From: Paractinoplanes toevensis | GTDB lineage: Bacteria; Actinomycetota; Actinomycetes; Mycobacteriales; Micromonosporaceae | NCBI RefSeq assembly: GCF_018332695.1 | Contig: NZ_BOQN01000059.1 | Coordinates: 62,001 to 126,000 of the forward strand | DNA length: 64,000 nt | Direction of reading: 5' to 3' | Shown here: positions 14,871 through 24,439 of the stretch, piece by piece | How the letters are laid out: each line of letters starts with the position of its first letter | Numbering within the stretch: position 1 is the stretch's first letter | Position numbers and translations under genes: made by a program | Notes under the pieces: model-generated | Databases searched by the model: none | Told to the model about the DNA's origin: nothing | What the model saw: only the letters and a program-made list of their open reading frames with translations

Positions 14871-15977
14871 ATGCGTAAGGGACTGTTCGCCCTCGCCGCC
14901 GTCGGCCTCCTGGCCACCGGCAGCATTGCTGCCTGTGGTGACGACAGCAGCAGCGACTCCGGCAGCACCGGCAGCGACAGCTCGGCCAAGGGCAAGGTTG
15001 GCGTCATCCTTCCCGACACCAAGAGCTCGCAGCGCTGGGGCACCGACGACCCCAAGTTCCTGAAGGCGGCGTTCGACGCGGCCGGTATTCAGGTCGACAT
15101 CCAGAACGCCCAGGGTGACAAGACCCAGTTCCAGACCATCGCCGACGGCATGATCTCGAGCGGCGTCAAGGTCCTCATGATCGTCAACCTGGACTCCGGC
15201 ACCGGTAAGGCCGTGCTGGACAAGGCCAAGGCCGCCGGTATCGCGACGATCGACTACGACCGCCTCACCCTCAACGGTGGTGCCGACTACTACGTGTCGT
15301 TCGACAACGTGAAGGTCGGCGAGCTGCAGGGCCAGGGTCTGGTCGACTGCCTCACCGCGAACAAGGCCGTCAAGCCGGTCGTCGCCGAGCTCAACGGCTC
15401 CCCGACCGACAACAACGCGACCCTGTTCGCCCAGGGTTACAACTCGGTTCTGGACCCGAAGTACGCCGACGGCACCTTCGTCAAGGGCCCGAACCAGGAC
15501 GTCCCGGACTGGGACAACGCGCAGGCCGGCACCATCTTCGAGCAGATGCTGACCTCGAACAAGAACATCAAGGGTGTTCTCGCGGCGAACGACGGCCTCG
15601 GTAACGCGGCCATCTCGATCCTGAAGAAGAACAAGCTCAACGGCCAGGTCCCGGTCACCGGCCAGGACGCGACCGTTCAGGGTCTGCAGAACATTCTCGC
15701 CGGCGACCAGTGCATGACGGTCTACAAGGCGATCAAGAAGGAGGCGGACGCCGCCTCCGAGCTGGCGATCGCGATCGCGAGTGGCAAGAAGCCGACCACG
15801 GCGACCGGCACCACCACCGACCCGGAGTCGAAGAAGGAGGTCCCGTCCGTTCTGCTGGTCCCGCAGGCGATCACGAAGGAGAACGTCAAGGACGTCATCG
15901 CCGACGGCTTCGTGACCAAGGACGCGATCTGCACCGCTGACTTCGCCAAGGCTTGCACGGCCGCAGGCATCAGCTGA
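14871..15977 (+). CDS. Sugar ABC transporter substrate-binding lipoprotein (xylose type)
   Basis: 368-residue periplasmic-binding-protein-fold lipoprotein. The signal peptide ends in lipobox SIAAC with the lipidated cysteine at C22, followed by a Ser/Gly/Asp linker. The mature part follows the XylF/RbsB pattern: KVGVILPDTKSSQRW, a DKTQFQTIADGMISSGVKVLMI segment, AELNGSPTDNNATLFAQGY, and ANDGLGNAAISIL. The ATG at 14871 is preceded by AAAGGA; longer starts would bury the signal peptide. ATPase, permease and a ROK regulator follow. Xylose is the best guess from family resemblance; other pentoses or hexoses remain possible. Confidence 0.88.
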   Translation: MRKGLFALAAVGLLATGSIAACGDDSSSDSGSTGSDSSAKGKVGVILPDTKSSQRWGTDDPKFLKAAFDAAGIQVDIQNAQGDKTQFQTIADGMISSGVKVLMIVNLDSGTGKAVLDKAKAAGIATIDYDRLTLNGGADYYVSFDNVKVGELQGQGLVDCLTANKAVKPVVAELNGSPTDNNATLFAQGYNSVLDPKYADGTFVKGPNQDVPDWDNAQAGTIFEQMLTSNKNIKGVLAANDGLGNAAISILKKNKLNGQVPVTGQDATVQGLQNILAGDQCMTVYKAIKKEADAASELAIAIASGKKPTTATGTTTDPESKKEVPSVLLVPQAITKENVKDVIADGFVTKDAICTADFAKACTAAGIS

Positions 15978-16017
15978 CCCAGCGTTGTTGACGGGCTAGT
16001 CCCGAACGGCTGACTAC

Positions 16018-16053
16018 GGCGCCGCTCACTCCCCCCGGGGCGTGGGCGGCGCC
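16018..16053 (+). other. Intergenic stem-loop between binding protein and ATPase genes
   Basis: A 12-bp stem (GGCGCCGCTCAC / GTGGGCGGCGCC, one G-U pair) with a 12-base loop lies in the 158-bp gap after the binding-protein gene. Such structures usually stabilise the 5' cistron or attenuate readthrough, giving more binding protein than membrane components. It lacks a T-tract. Confidence 0.7.
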
Positions 16054-16135
16054 GGAGTTGGGTCACCCCCCCACCCGATCGCCAGTGGCGGAGCCACGAC
16101 GACGAACCTCGGTCACCAAGCGAAGGAGAACCACC

Positions 16136-16951
16136 GTGGCCGCCACACCCCTCCTGGAAATCAGCGGGATAGATAAGAGTTTCGGTCCCGTTCAGGTCCT
16201 GCATGACGTCAGCTTGAGCGTCTACCCCGGCGAAGTCACCGCCCTCGTCGGCGACAACGGCGCCGGCAAGTCGACGCTGGTCAAGTGCATCAGTGGCATC
16301 TACACCATCGACTCGGGCACGGTCACGTTCGATGGCAACCAGGTGGCGATCCACAGCCCGCGTGACGCTTCCGCGCTGGGCATCGAGGTCGTCTACCAGG
16401 ACCTCGCACTCTGCGACAACCTGGACATCGTCCAGAACATGTTCCTCGGCCGGGAGAAGAAGCGCGGCATCGTGCTCGACGAGCCGACCATGGAGCAGAT
16501 GGCCGGCGACACGCTCGCGAGCCTCTCGGTACGCACCGTGAAGTCGCTCCGGCAGCTCGTCGCCAGCCTCTCCGGTGGCCAGCGGCAGACCGTGGCGATC
16601 GCCAAGGCGGTGCTGTGGAACTCGCGCGTGGTGATCCTCGACGAGCCGACCGCCGCCCTCGGTGTCGCGCAGACCGCCCAGGTGCTGGAGCTGGTGCGCC
16701 GCCTCGCCGACCAGGGCCTCGGCGTGGTGCTGATCTCGCACAACATGAACGACGTCTTCGCGGTGTCGGACCGGATCGCCGCGCTCTACCTCGGCCGGAT
16801 GGCCGCCCAGGTCAAGACCACCGACGTGACCCACTCCCAGATCGTGGAGCTGATCACCGCCGGCCGTAGCGGCAACATCGGCCTGCCGCCCGAGAAGCCC
16901 TCCGACTTCGGCGGGGAAATCGTCGACATCACGCCCGGAGGCGACAAGTGA
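16136..16951 (+). CDS. Sugar ABC transporter ATP-binding protein (single-domain)
   Basis: 271-residue ATPase with one complete ABC domain: Walker A GDNGAGKST, signature LSGGQRQTVAIAKAV, Walker B VVILDEPTAALG and a switch histidine in ISHNMND. XylG and RbsA have two fused ABC domains of about 500 residues, so this is the short FrcA-like type and must dimerise. The GTG at 16136 follows AAGGAG. It overlaps the permease start by four bases. Confidence 0.92.
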   Translation: MAATPLLEISGIDKSFGPVQVLHDVSLSVYPGEVTALVGDNGAGKSTLVKCISGIYTIDSGTVTFDGNQVAIHSPRDASALGIEVVYQDLALCDNLDIVQNMFLGREKKRGIVLDEPTMEQMAGDTLASLSVRTVKSLRQLVASLSGGQRQTVAIAKAVLWNSRVVILDEPTAALGVAQTAQVLELVRRLADQGLGVVLISHNMNDVFAVSDRIAALYLGRMAAQVKTTDVTHSQIVELITAGRSGNIGLPPEKPSDFGGEIVDITPGGDK

Positions 16952-18201
16952 CCACCACGACCACCACCGCCGGCGGCGTCAAGGTCGTCAAGCCGACCGT
17001 CGCCAGCCACATCAACGATTACTGGGGCCGGGTCCGCGGCGGTGACCTCGGGTCGCTGCCCGCCGTCCTGGGCCTGATCGTGCTGTGCCTGATCTTCGGC
17101 GTCGCCCGGGACACGTTCTTCGGCGCGCTCAACTTCGCGAACCTGTTCTCGCAGGGCGCGCAGTACATCTTCATCGCGATGGGCCTGGTCTTCGTCCTGC
17201 TGCTGGGCGAGATCGACCTGTCCGCCGGTTTCGCCTCCGGTGTGTGTGGCGCGATCATGGCGATCCTGCTGACGAACCACGGCTGGGACTGGTACACCGC
17301 CCTGCCCGCGGCCATGCTCACCGGCATCGTGATCGGCTTCGTGCTCGGTTTCCTGGTGGCGAAGTTCGGCATTCCATCGTTCGTCGTAACTTTGGCGGCG
17401 TTCCTCGCGTTCCAGGGCATCCTGCTGAAGCTGCTCGGCGGCGGCAAGAACATCTCGATCACCGACAGCTTCGTGCTCAAGCTGGCCAACAGCAACCTGT
17501 CGGTCGCCCTGAGCTGGGCCTTCGCGATCATCGCGGTGGTCGCCTTCGCCCTGGTGCAGCTGAACACCGTGCGCACCCGCGCCGCCCGCGGCCTGGTCAC
17601 CGACCCGATGGGCATCGTGCTCATGCGGATCGGCGCCCTCGCGATCATCATCCTGGTGGCGACCGCGATCCTGACCCAGGAACGCAGCATCAACCCGGTG
17701 ATCAACTCGGTGAAGGGCGTGCCGATCGTCGCCCCGATCATCGCGTTCTTCCTGATCGTCTGGACCTTCGTGCTCGGCAAGACCACCTACGGCCGGCACC
17801 TGTACGCGGTCGGTGGCAACACCGAGGCGGCCCGTCGCGCCGGTATCCCGGTCGACCGGATCCGCATCTCGGTCTTCGTGATCGGCTCGTTCATGGCCTC
17901 GATCGGCGGCATCCTCGCCGTCAGCCGGGCCAACTCGGTCGACCCGAACACCGGTGGTAGCAACATCCTGCTGTACTCGGTCGGCGCGGCTGTCATCGGC
18001 GGTACCAGCCTCTTCGGCGGCAAGGGCAAGGCCATCAACGCCGTCGTCGGTGGTGCGGTGATCACGGTCATCGACAACGGCATGGGCCTGATGGGCTACA
18101 CGGCGGGCACCAAGTACATCGTCACCGGTCTGATCCTGCTGATCGCGGCGAGCGTCGACGCCTTGGCCCGGCGCAGGGCGGCATCAACCGGAAACCGATG
18201 A
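16948..18201 (+). CDS. Sugar ABC transporter permease (XylH/RbsC family)
   Basis: 417-residue integral membrane protein, mostly hydrophobic throughout, of the carbohydrate-uptake-2 permease family. Diagnostic segments are GLVFVLLLGEIDLSAGF and the cytoplasmic loop YAVGGNTEAARRAGIPVDRIRISVF, which contacts the ATPase. It is longer than RbsC (about 320) and close to XylH. GTG start, coupled to the ATPase stop. It is followed 31 bp later by the ROK regulator. Confidence 0.93.
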   Translation: MTTTTTTAGGVKVVKPTVASHINDYWGRVRGGDLGSLPAVLGLIVLCLIFGVARDTFFGALNFANLFSQGAQYIFIAMGLVFVLLLGEIDLSAGFASGVCGAIMAILLTNHGWDWYTALPAAMLTGIVIGFVLGFLVAKFGIPSFVVTLAAFLAFQGILLKLLGGGKNISITDSFVLKLANSNLSVALSWAFAIIAVVAFALVQLNTVRTRAARGLVTDPMGIVLMRIGALAIIILVATAILTQERSINPVINSVKGVPIVAPIIAFFLIVWTFVLGKTTYGRHLYAVGGNTEAARRAGIPVDRIRISVFVIGSFMASIGGILAVSRANSVDPNTGGSNILLYSVGAAVIGGTSLFGGKGKAINAVVGGAVITVIDNGMGLMGYTAGTKYIVTGLILLIAASVDALARRRAASTGNR

Positions 18202-18232
18202 GAAGGATCCTGGGAACGGGGGCGGCGCGCTG

Positions 18233-19411
18233 ATGCGGGCCGGCCCCAGCCAGGAGGAGGTTCGCCGGCACAACCTCGGGACCCTGCTGCGGTACGTGCA
18301 TGTACACGGCGCGACCTCCCGGGCGGAACTCACGAGCCGGCTCGGCCTCAATCGAAGCACCATCGGGGCCCTGACCGCCGAGCTGACCACCGCAGGGCTG
18401 GTCAGCGAGGCGGCACCACGTGAGACCGGCCGGGCCGGGCGACCTTCGCTGGTCGTCCGGCCCGAGTCGTCCATGGTCTACGCGTACGCGCTGAGCATCG
18501 AGGTGGACCGGCTGCGTGCGGCCCGGGTCGGCCTCGGCGGCCGCATCCTGGACCGCCGGGAGACCGACCGGCCGCGGGGCATGCAGGTGCTCGACGCGGT
18601 CCAGCCGCTCACCGAGTTCGTCCACGAGATGCGCCGCGAGGTGCCGGACGGCGCCCGCTACATCGGCACCGGCGTCGCGGTGGCCGGCATGGTGCGTCGC
18701 GACGACGGCATGGTCCGGCTGGCGCCGACGATCGGCTGGGTGGAGGAGCCGGTGGGTGCGGCGCTGCGCGCCGAACTCGGCGACGGCCAGCTGACCGTGG
18801 GCAATCACGCCGACGTGTCCGCGCTGGTCGAGCACGCCCGCGGGGCCGCGGCCGGCTGCGACAACGTCATCTACCTGTACGGCGACGCCGGCGTCGGTGC
18901 CGGCATCATCGCCGACGGCCGCCGGGTCTCCGGCCACGGCGGGTACGGCGGGGAGGTCGGCCACATGGTCGTCAACCCGTACGGCCGGGAGTGCAGTTGC
19001 GGCTCACGCGGTTGCTGGGAGACTGAGATCGGCGAGTACGCCCTGCTGAAGCACGCCGGCCGGGGCGACGACACGGGCCGCGAGGCGGTGCTGGGTGTGG
19101 TCGACGCGGCCATGCGCGGCGACAGCCAGGCCCAGTTCGCGGTGCGTCAGGTCGGCGAGTGGATCGGCTTCGGCGTCGGCAACCTGGTCAACATCTTCAA
19201 CCCGGAGGCCGTCATCTTCGGCGGCACCCTGCGCGACGTCTACCTGGTGGCGGCGGCCCAGATCCGCAGCCGCCTGAACGCCATCGCCCTGCCGGCCTGC
19301 CGCGAACACATCCGCCTGCGCACCCCGGAGCTGGGTTACGACGCGGCCCTGATCGGCGCCGCCGAGCTGGCCTTCGAACACCTCCTCGACGACCCCCTCC
19401 TGCTTACCTGA
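18233..19411 (+). CDS. ROK-family transcriptional repressor (XylR-like)
   Basis: 392 residues. The N-terminal winged helix-turn-helix (about 10-70) reads HGATSRAELTSRLGLNRSTIGALTAELTTAGLV. The ROK sugar-binding domain follows, with the zinc motif CSCGSRGCWE and GGEVGHMVV. It probably represses the adjacent transporter and is released by the transported sugar or its phosphate. Downstream of the permease on the same strand, so possibly autoregulated. XylR-like identity is inferred from context and domain order only. Confidence 0.88.
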   Translation: MRAGPSQEEVRRHNLGTLLRYVHVHGATSRAELTSRLGLNRSTIGALTAELTTAGLVSEAAPRETGRAGRPSLVVRPESSMVYAYALSIEVDRLRAARVGLGGRILDRRETDRPRGMQVLDAVQPLTEFVHEMRREVPDGARYIGTGVAVAGMVRRDDGMVRLAPTIGWVEEPVGAALRAELGDGQLTVGNHADVSALVEHARGAAAGCDNVIYLYGDAGVGAGIIADGRRVSGHGGYGGEVGHMVVNPYGRECSCGSRGCWETEIGEYALLKHAGRGDDTGREAVLGVVDAAMRGDSQAQFAVRQVGEWIGFGVGNLVNIFNPEAVIFGGTLRDVYLVAAAQIRSRLNAIALPACREHIRLRTPELGYDAALIGAAELAFEHLLDDPLLLT

Positions 19412-19438
19412 TCGGCACAGTCGGCACAGATGGTGCAA

Positions 19439-19465
19439 CGGCCCCCTCCGCTTCGGAGGGGGCCG
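19439..19465. terminator. Bidirectional terminator between ROK regulator and subtilase
   Basis: A 12-bp GC-rich stem (CGGCCCCCTCCG / CGGAGGGGGCCG) with a three-base CTT loop sits between two convergent genes. No long T-tract on either side. Confidence 0.85.
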
Positions 19466-19482
19466 TCGCGATCAGTGGTGGA

Positions 19483-22400
19483 TCAGTGCGTGCTGACCGG
19501 GATCAGCTGCGCCTCGTTGCGGCTGCGGTTGTCGTGGCTCACGATCATGAAGCCACGGGCCGGGCTCTTGGCGAACTCGGCCTTGTCCAGCTGGACCGTC
19601 TGGGTGACGGTCTTGTTCGGGGCCACCGTGGCGGTGACGCCGGTGGTGAGCGCCGGGGTGAACGCGTTGAAGGTTGCCTTGCCGGCGATCTCGTCGTCGT
19701 TGCCGTCGATGGTGCCGATGCTCTCCGCGTGGTAGGTCAGCCGCGGGCTGTCCGCGGACAGGCACGGTGACCCCTCGGCGCAGAGCTGGGAGACCAGCAC
19801 CGGCAGCACCAGGGTGCTGCTGTCGTACGGCGCGTCGGCGAAGAACTCCAGCGTGCCGTCCCCGGTGCGCAGGTCGAACACCGCCGTGGCCAGCTGGCCG
19901 GTGAGGTCACCGGTGGTCAGCAGGCCGTAGTCCACGGCGACCACGTCGTAGTCGTCGGTGCCGTCGCCGTTGACGTCGACGTAGATGTCGAACTCGTTGC
20001 GGGCGGCGTTGGACAGGCGGTTGTGGGTGCTGATCGCGAACGCGAGCGCACCGTCGGCCGGCAGGCTCTGCGCACCGACGGCCCGCAGGTCGGCGGCGCC
20101 GGTCTCGGCGTCCCGGCCGTCGGACAGGCCCCAGGCGTAGAAGTCGGCGAGGCCGGACACCACGCCGTGCCGGTTGGTCACCGTCGCGGTGGCCGAGCCC
20201 GAGCGGCGCAGCTTGCCGGTGTCGACCTTGGTGTCGATCTGCGACACCGACTGCGGCACCAGGTAATACGGAACGCGCAGGGCGACGCCCTTGCCCACCG
20301 GCGTGAAGGTCACCAGGCCGGCGACGTCCTGGAACTGGGCGGAGTCGCCCGCGGTCGCGGCCGGCACCTGCACGGTGACGCCCACCGTGGTCTCGCTGCG
20401 GCCCGGCACGGTCACCCGCTTCTTCGACAGCCTCACCTGGTGCGCGCTGCCGGAGGGCAGGGTGGTCGAGACCGTGTAGGTCTGGGCCGACCGGCCCAGG
20501 TTCTTCAGCTTGACGACCTTCGTCTTGGCGTAGTTGCGGTCCAGCTCGGCGAAGCCGTAGTTGAGCGTCGCGGTGTTGGTGTCGCCGAGCGCCACGACCT
20601 GGGTGTCGACCGCGCCGGGCGCCTGGATCAGGCCGGCACCGTCGAGCCGGGTGCTGTAACCGGCGACCCCGCCCGGGTTGGCGGTGTTGACGATCGCCGC
20701 CTTCCAGTAGGCGACCTTGCGCCAGTCCGGGTGCGCCTGCTTGACCAGGGCGGCCTCACCGGCGGTGTGCGGAGCGGCCATCGACGTGCCGGACTCCACC
20801 ACCGCACCGGTGCCGGTGCCCACGCCGACCGACGAGATGCTCACGCCGGGCGCGGTGACGTCCGGCTTGAGCCAGCTGTCCCCGGTGCGCGGGCCGCCGG
20901 ACGAGAAGCTCGCCGTCGCCGTGTAGGTGGGGTTCTCCAGCTGGTTGTTGGTCAGCGTGGTGGTCTGGCCGTCCGCGGCGACGAGGGCCGCGGCGGACGA
21001 GGACGGCACGCCGAGGAACGGGATGGTGACGTTGGCCGGTTCGCCGGTGTCCGGGTTGCTGGTGATCGCACCCTCGTACGGCGGGTAGGTGTCGGCGTTG
21101 TTGACCATGAGCACCGCCGCGGCGCCGGCCGCCTGGCCGTAGATCGCCTTGGCGACCCGGCCGCAGGTGCCGCGGGCCACCACGGCGAGCTTGCCCTGGA
21201 CCCCGGCCGCGGTGAAGTCGGCGACGGAGCAGCCGAGCGAGATGCCGCCCACGCCGTTGCCGACCACCTTGATCGGCAGCGAGGTGCCGTCGGCGAAGGT
21301 GGCGCCGTTGGCGTTGATCGCGTCGAGCCCGATCGACAGGTGCGCGCCCGGGAAGGACGGGGTCGGGTCGTTGGCGGCGACGCTGATCGTGCTGGTCGCG
21401 ACGGACGGGCTGCCCACGATGTACGGAGCGGCGCCGGAGTTGCCGGCCGAGGCGACGACGATGACGCCGTCCTTGGCCGCGTTGTCGGCGGCGACCGACT
21501 CGGGGGCGTCGGCGGTGCCGAACGGCGACCCGAGCGACATGTTGATGACGTCGATGTCGTTGGCGACAGCCCAGTCGATCGCGTCCACCGTCATGTCGGT
21601 GGAGCCGTCACAGCCGAAGACGCGGATCGCGTACAGGTCGGCCTTGGGGGCGACGCCGGGGCCGACCGCCCAGGAGTTGGCGCTGACCGTGTTCTTGTCG
21701 TACGGACCCCGGTAGGTCTTGCCGTTGGCCAGGACGCCGAAGCCGCCGATCGTGCCGCCGACGTGCGAGCCGTGGCCGTTGCAGTCGAGCGGGTTCGAGT
21801 CGGGGTGCGGCACCGGCTGGTAACTGGCGCTGGCCGGGTCGGCGTTGTAGCTGTCGCCGACCAGGTCGATGCCGCCCTTGACCTTCGGGGCCTTCGGCCC
21901 GAACAGGGCCGGGTCGGCCGCCGCGGTCTCCTGGGCGTGCGCCGATTCGTAGGCGGCCGTCGTGCCGGGACCGCCGAAGTCGGCGTGCGTGTAGTCGATG
22001 CCGGTGTCGATGACGGCGACCTTGACGCCTTCACCGCGGTACTTGTCCGGCGTGTTCCAGACCGTGGGTGCGCCGATCATCGGCACGCCCTTGGTGTTGT
22101 CCGGCTTCACCGTCTGCACCGCGTGCACGGCGACCACGCCGGGCGTCGCGGCCAGCGTGTCCAGCTCGCCCGCGTTGACCCGCACCTTGATGCCGTTGTA
22201 GGCGTGCTGGTAGCTGCCCAGCACGGTGCCGCCGAGCTGGCGGGCCTTCTTCTCGACCGGAGCCTGGTCCTGCCGGATCCTGTCGCGTCGCTGCCGCTTC
22301 TGCGTGGCGGACAGCGGCGTGGCGGCCGCGGCGTCGGCCGCCGCCACCGGTGCGTCGCTGAGCTGCACCATCACGGTCACCGGCGTCTTGCGCAGACCCG

Positions 22401-22566
22401 CGGGCACCCCGGTGATCTTCGAACCGGCCGGGACGGGCTGGAAGTTCTGCCGCAGGCTCGGGGCGGCGGACGCGGCGGACGACGCCGACACCACACCCAT
22501 CGCGGCGGTCAGAATTCCAATTCCGGCCATTACCGTGAAACGTTTGCTAAGTCTTTTATCGCCCAT
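19483..22566 (-). CDS. Large secreted subtilisin-like serine protease (S8) with PA domain
   Basis: 1027 residues. A Sec-type signal peptide spans about 1-36 (ending SAASAAP). A prodomain with an I9-like segment follows (TVMVQLSDAP, QHAYNGIKVRV). The S8 catalytic triad is D187 (AVIDTGIDYTHADF), H265 (NGHGSHVGG) and S595 (ESGTSMAAPHTAG), with a protease-associated domain inserted at about 440-540. A long C-terminal part of Fn3/Ig-like beta domains follows, with a DVNGDGTDDYD segment that looks Ca-binding. The ATG at 22566 was chosen because it precedes the signal peptide at a GGAAG site. Extracellular protein degradation is likely. Confidence 0.93.
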   Translation of the reverse strand: MGDKRLSKRFTVMAGIGILTAAMGVVSASSAASAAPSLRQNFQPVPAGSKITGVPAGLRKTPVTVMVQLSDAPVAAADAAAATPLSATQKRQRRDRIRQDQAPVEKKARQLGGTVLGSYQHAYNGIKVRVNAGELDTLAATPGVVAVHAVQTVKPDNTKGVPMIGAPTVWNTPDKYRGEGVKVAVIDTGIDYTHADFGGPGTTAAYESAHAQETAAADPALFGPKAPKVKGGIDLVGDSYNADPASASYQPVPHPDSNPLDCNGHGSHVGGTIGGFGVLANGKTYRGPYDKNTVSANSWAVGPGVAPKADLYAIRVFGCDGSTDMTVDAIDWAVANDIDVINMSLGSPFGTADAPESVAADNAAKDGVIVVASAGNSGAAPYIVGSPSVATSTISVAANDPTPSFPGAHLSIGLDAINANGATFADGTSLPIKVVGNGVGGISLGCSVADFTAAGVQGKLAVVARGTCGRVAKAIYGQAAGAAAVLMVNNADTYPPYEGAITSNPDTGEPANVTIPFLGVPSSSAAALVAADGQTTTLTNNQLENPTYTATASFSSGGPRTGDSWLKPDVTAPGVSISSVGVGTGTGAVVESGTSMAAPHTAGEAALVKQAHPDWRKVAYWKAAIVNTANPGGVAGYSTRLDGAGLIQAPGAVDTQVVALGDTNTATLNYGFAELDRNYAKTKVVKLKNLGRSAQTYTVSTTLPSGSAHQVRLSKKRVTVPGRSETTVGVTVQVPAATAGDSAQFQDVAGLVTFTPVGKGVALRVPYYLVPQSVSQIDTKVDTGKLRRSGSATATVTNRHGVVSGLADFYAWGLSDGRDAETGAADLRAVGAQSLPADGALAFAISTHNRLSNAARNEFDIYVDVNGDGTDDYDVVAVDYGLLTTGDLTGQLATAVFDLRTGDGTLEFFADAPYDSSTLVLPVLVSQLCAEGSPCLSADSPRLTYHAESIGTIDGNDDEIAGKATFNAFTPALTTGVTATVAPNKTVTQTVQLDKAEFAKSPARGFMIVSHDNRSRNEAQLIPVSTH

Positions 22567-22748
22567 TCGGGCCGCCTTCCTAGCGCCGCGCGCGAATGCC
22601 CGACCGGCCACCGTGGACACGGTGCGCGCCCGGAGCACTGCACGCCCTCCCCAATACGCGGCCGCCGGCGACGGGAGACATCGTCGATGACCGATCTTGC
22701 AGGAGTCTGCCGGGATTTTGTTTCCGGCACCATCCCTCAACCGGCATC

Positions 22749-22768
22749 TATTTGCGCGTATGCAAATA
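22749..22768. promoter_or_regulatory. Perfect inverted repeat TATTTGC-N6-GCAAATA, operator candidate
   Basis: A 20-bp perfect inverted repeat in the divergent spacer between the subtilase and the molybdopterin oxidoreductase. It is AT-rich in an otherwise GC-rich region. It lies 182 bp from the subtilase start and 90 bp from the oxidoreductase start. The symmetry and base composition suggest a dimeric repressor site. The cognate regulator is unknown. Confidence 0.6.
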
Positions 22769-22858
22769 CATGCTGGAATGCGCATCCGAGCGTCGTCCGG
22801 CTTCGATGATCACCGAGTCGTAAGATTTCGCCGCGGTCCGGCGGAGGAGAATGGTCCG

Positions 22859-24439
22859 GTGAAGCTTTCGGTTCGGGCCGGGATGGCCGGTGTGGCGGCC
22901 GCGGCCGTGGCGGTGGGCGTGGCCGAGGTGGTGGCCGCGCTGACCGGGCCGTTGTCGGCGCCGCTGCTCGCGGTCGGTGGCGTGGTGGTCGACAACGTGC
23001 CGCCGGCCGTCAAGGACTTCGGCGTCTCGGTGTTCGGGGTGCACGACAAAGCCGCGTTGATCACCGGCACGGCGATTCTCCTCGCGATTTATGCGTACGG
23101 GGTGGGAGCCGTCGCCGTGCGGTCGTGGCGGGTGGCGCTGGCCGGGATCGGACTGTTCGCGATCGTCGGGGTCGCCGCCGCGGTGACCCGGCACGACGCG
23201 GGTGTCCTGGCCGCCCTGCCGACGCTCGTGGGGGCGGGACTCGCGATCTTCGTATTGCGCTATCTGCTTGATCTGGCACCGGGGGTGACCACCGGGGTCG
23301 GGCCGCCGCGGGCGGACGGCCCGGTGCCCGACGATGCTCCCACCGAGAAGGCCGGGACTTCCGGCTCGGCGTACTCGTATGAAAGCCGGCGGCGATTTCT
23401 CAAAGCGCTGGGGATCGCGGGTGGCCTGGCCCTGGTTTCCGGGGTCGGCGGGCGGCTGCTGACCTCGCGGCGGGCCGTCACGCAGGCGCGCAAGGAGGTT
23501 GTGCTGCCGGTGGCGCGGCAGACGGCGCCGCCGCTGCCGAGCGGCGTGCAGGCGCCCGGCGCGACCCCGTTCGTGTCGTCCAACAAGGACTTCTATCGGA
23601 TCGACACGGCGCTGTACCCGCCGCAGGTGGATCCGTCGACGTGGCAGTTGAAGATCCACGGGATGGTGCGGAACCCGATCACGATCACCTGGGCCGAGTT
23701 GCTCGAGCGGCCGATGATCGAGCGGTACGTCACGCTGGCCTGCGTCTCGAACGAGGTCGGCGGAGATCTGATCGGTAACGCGCTGTGGCTCGGCACGCCG
23801 ATCAAGGAACTGCTCGACGAGGCGGACCCGCTGCCCGGCGCCGATCAGGTGGTGCAGCGGTCGGTGGACGGCTGGACCTGCGGGTCACCGACGGCGACGC
23901 TGCGCGACGGGCGGGACGCCCTGCTCGCGGTCGGGATGAACGGGGTACCGCTGCCGGTCGATCACGGCTTCCCGGTCCGGATGGTGGTGCCCGGCCTGTA
24001 CGGCTACGTGAGTGCGTGCAAGTGGATCACCGAGATCGAGCTCGCGCGGTTCGAGGACTTCGACGCCTACTGGGTGCCGCGGGGCTGGTCGCAGCAGGCA
24101 CCGATCAAGACCGAGTCCCGGATCGACACGCCGCGTGACGGCGCGGCCCGCTCGCCCGGCACGGTGACGATCGCCGGGGTGGCGTGGGCGCAGCACCGGG
24201 GGATCAGCAAGGTCGAGGTGCAGATCGACGACGGTCCGTGGGCGGTGACCGACCTGCACGAGACGGCGTCGGCCGACACCTGGCGGCAGTGGAGCTACCC
24301 GTGGCAGGCGTCCGAGGGACAGCACATTTTGCGGGTGCGCGCAACGGACACGAGTGGGCAGACGCAGACGTCGACCCCGGCACCACCCGCCCCGGACGGG
24401 GCCACCGGATGGCATTCCGTGCAGGTCAACGTCGGCTAG
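22859..24439 (+). CDS. Membrane-anchored molybdopterin-dependent oxidoreductase (sulfite-oxidase fold)
   Basis: 526 residues. An N-terminal membrane domain (about 1-150) has four hydrophobic segments. A twin-arginine-like SRRRFLKALGIAGG with a further hydrophobic stretch lies near 176-190. The sulfite-oxidase-type Moco domain follows, with the Mo-ligand cysteine C295 in TLACVSNEVGGDLIG, and then a C-terminal Mo-co dimerisation domain (KVEVQIDDGPWAVTDL). The GTG follows GGAGGAG. The active site probably faces outward. The substrate is not predictable; similar actinobacterial proteins are annotated only as oxidoreductases. Confidence 0.88.
   Translation: MKLSVRAGMAGVAAAAVAVGVAEVVAALTGPLSAPLLAVGGVVVDNVPPAVKDFGVSVFGVHDKAALITGTAILLAIYAYGVGAVAVRSWRVALAGIGLFAIVGVAAAVTRHDAGVLAALPTLVGAGLAIFVLRYLLDLAPGVTTGVGPPRADGPVPDDAPTEKAGTSGSAYSYESRRRFLKALGIAGGLALVSGVGGRLLTSRRAVTQARKEVVLPVARQTAPPLPSGVQAPGATPFVSSNKDFYRIDTALYPPQVDPSTWQLKIHGMVRNPITITWAELLERPMIERYVTLACVSNEVGGDLIGNALWLGTPIKELLDEADPLPGADQVVQRSVDGWTCGSPTATLRDGRDALLAVGMNGVPLPVDHGFPVRMVVPGLYGYVSACKWITEIELARFEDFDAYWVPRGWSQQAPIKTESRIDTPRDGAARSPGTVTIAGVAWAQHRGISKVEVQIDDGPWAVTDLHETASADTWRQWSYPWQASEGQHILRVRATDTSGQTQTSTPAPPAPDGATGWHSVQVNVG

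Noticed and set aside
20023..22809. 928-codon frame opposite the large subtilase
   Set aside because: Composition is Gly/Arg/Val shadow sequence of the protease frame, whose catalytic triad is unmistakable.
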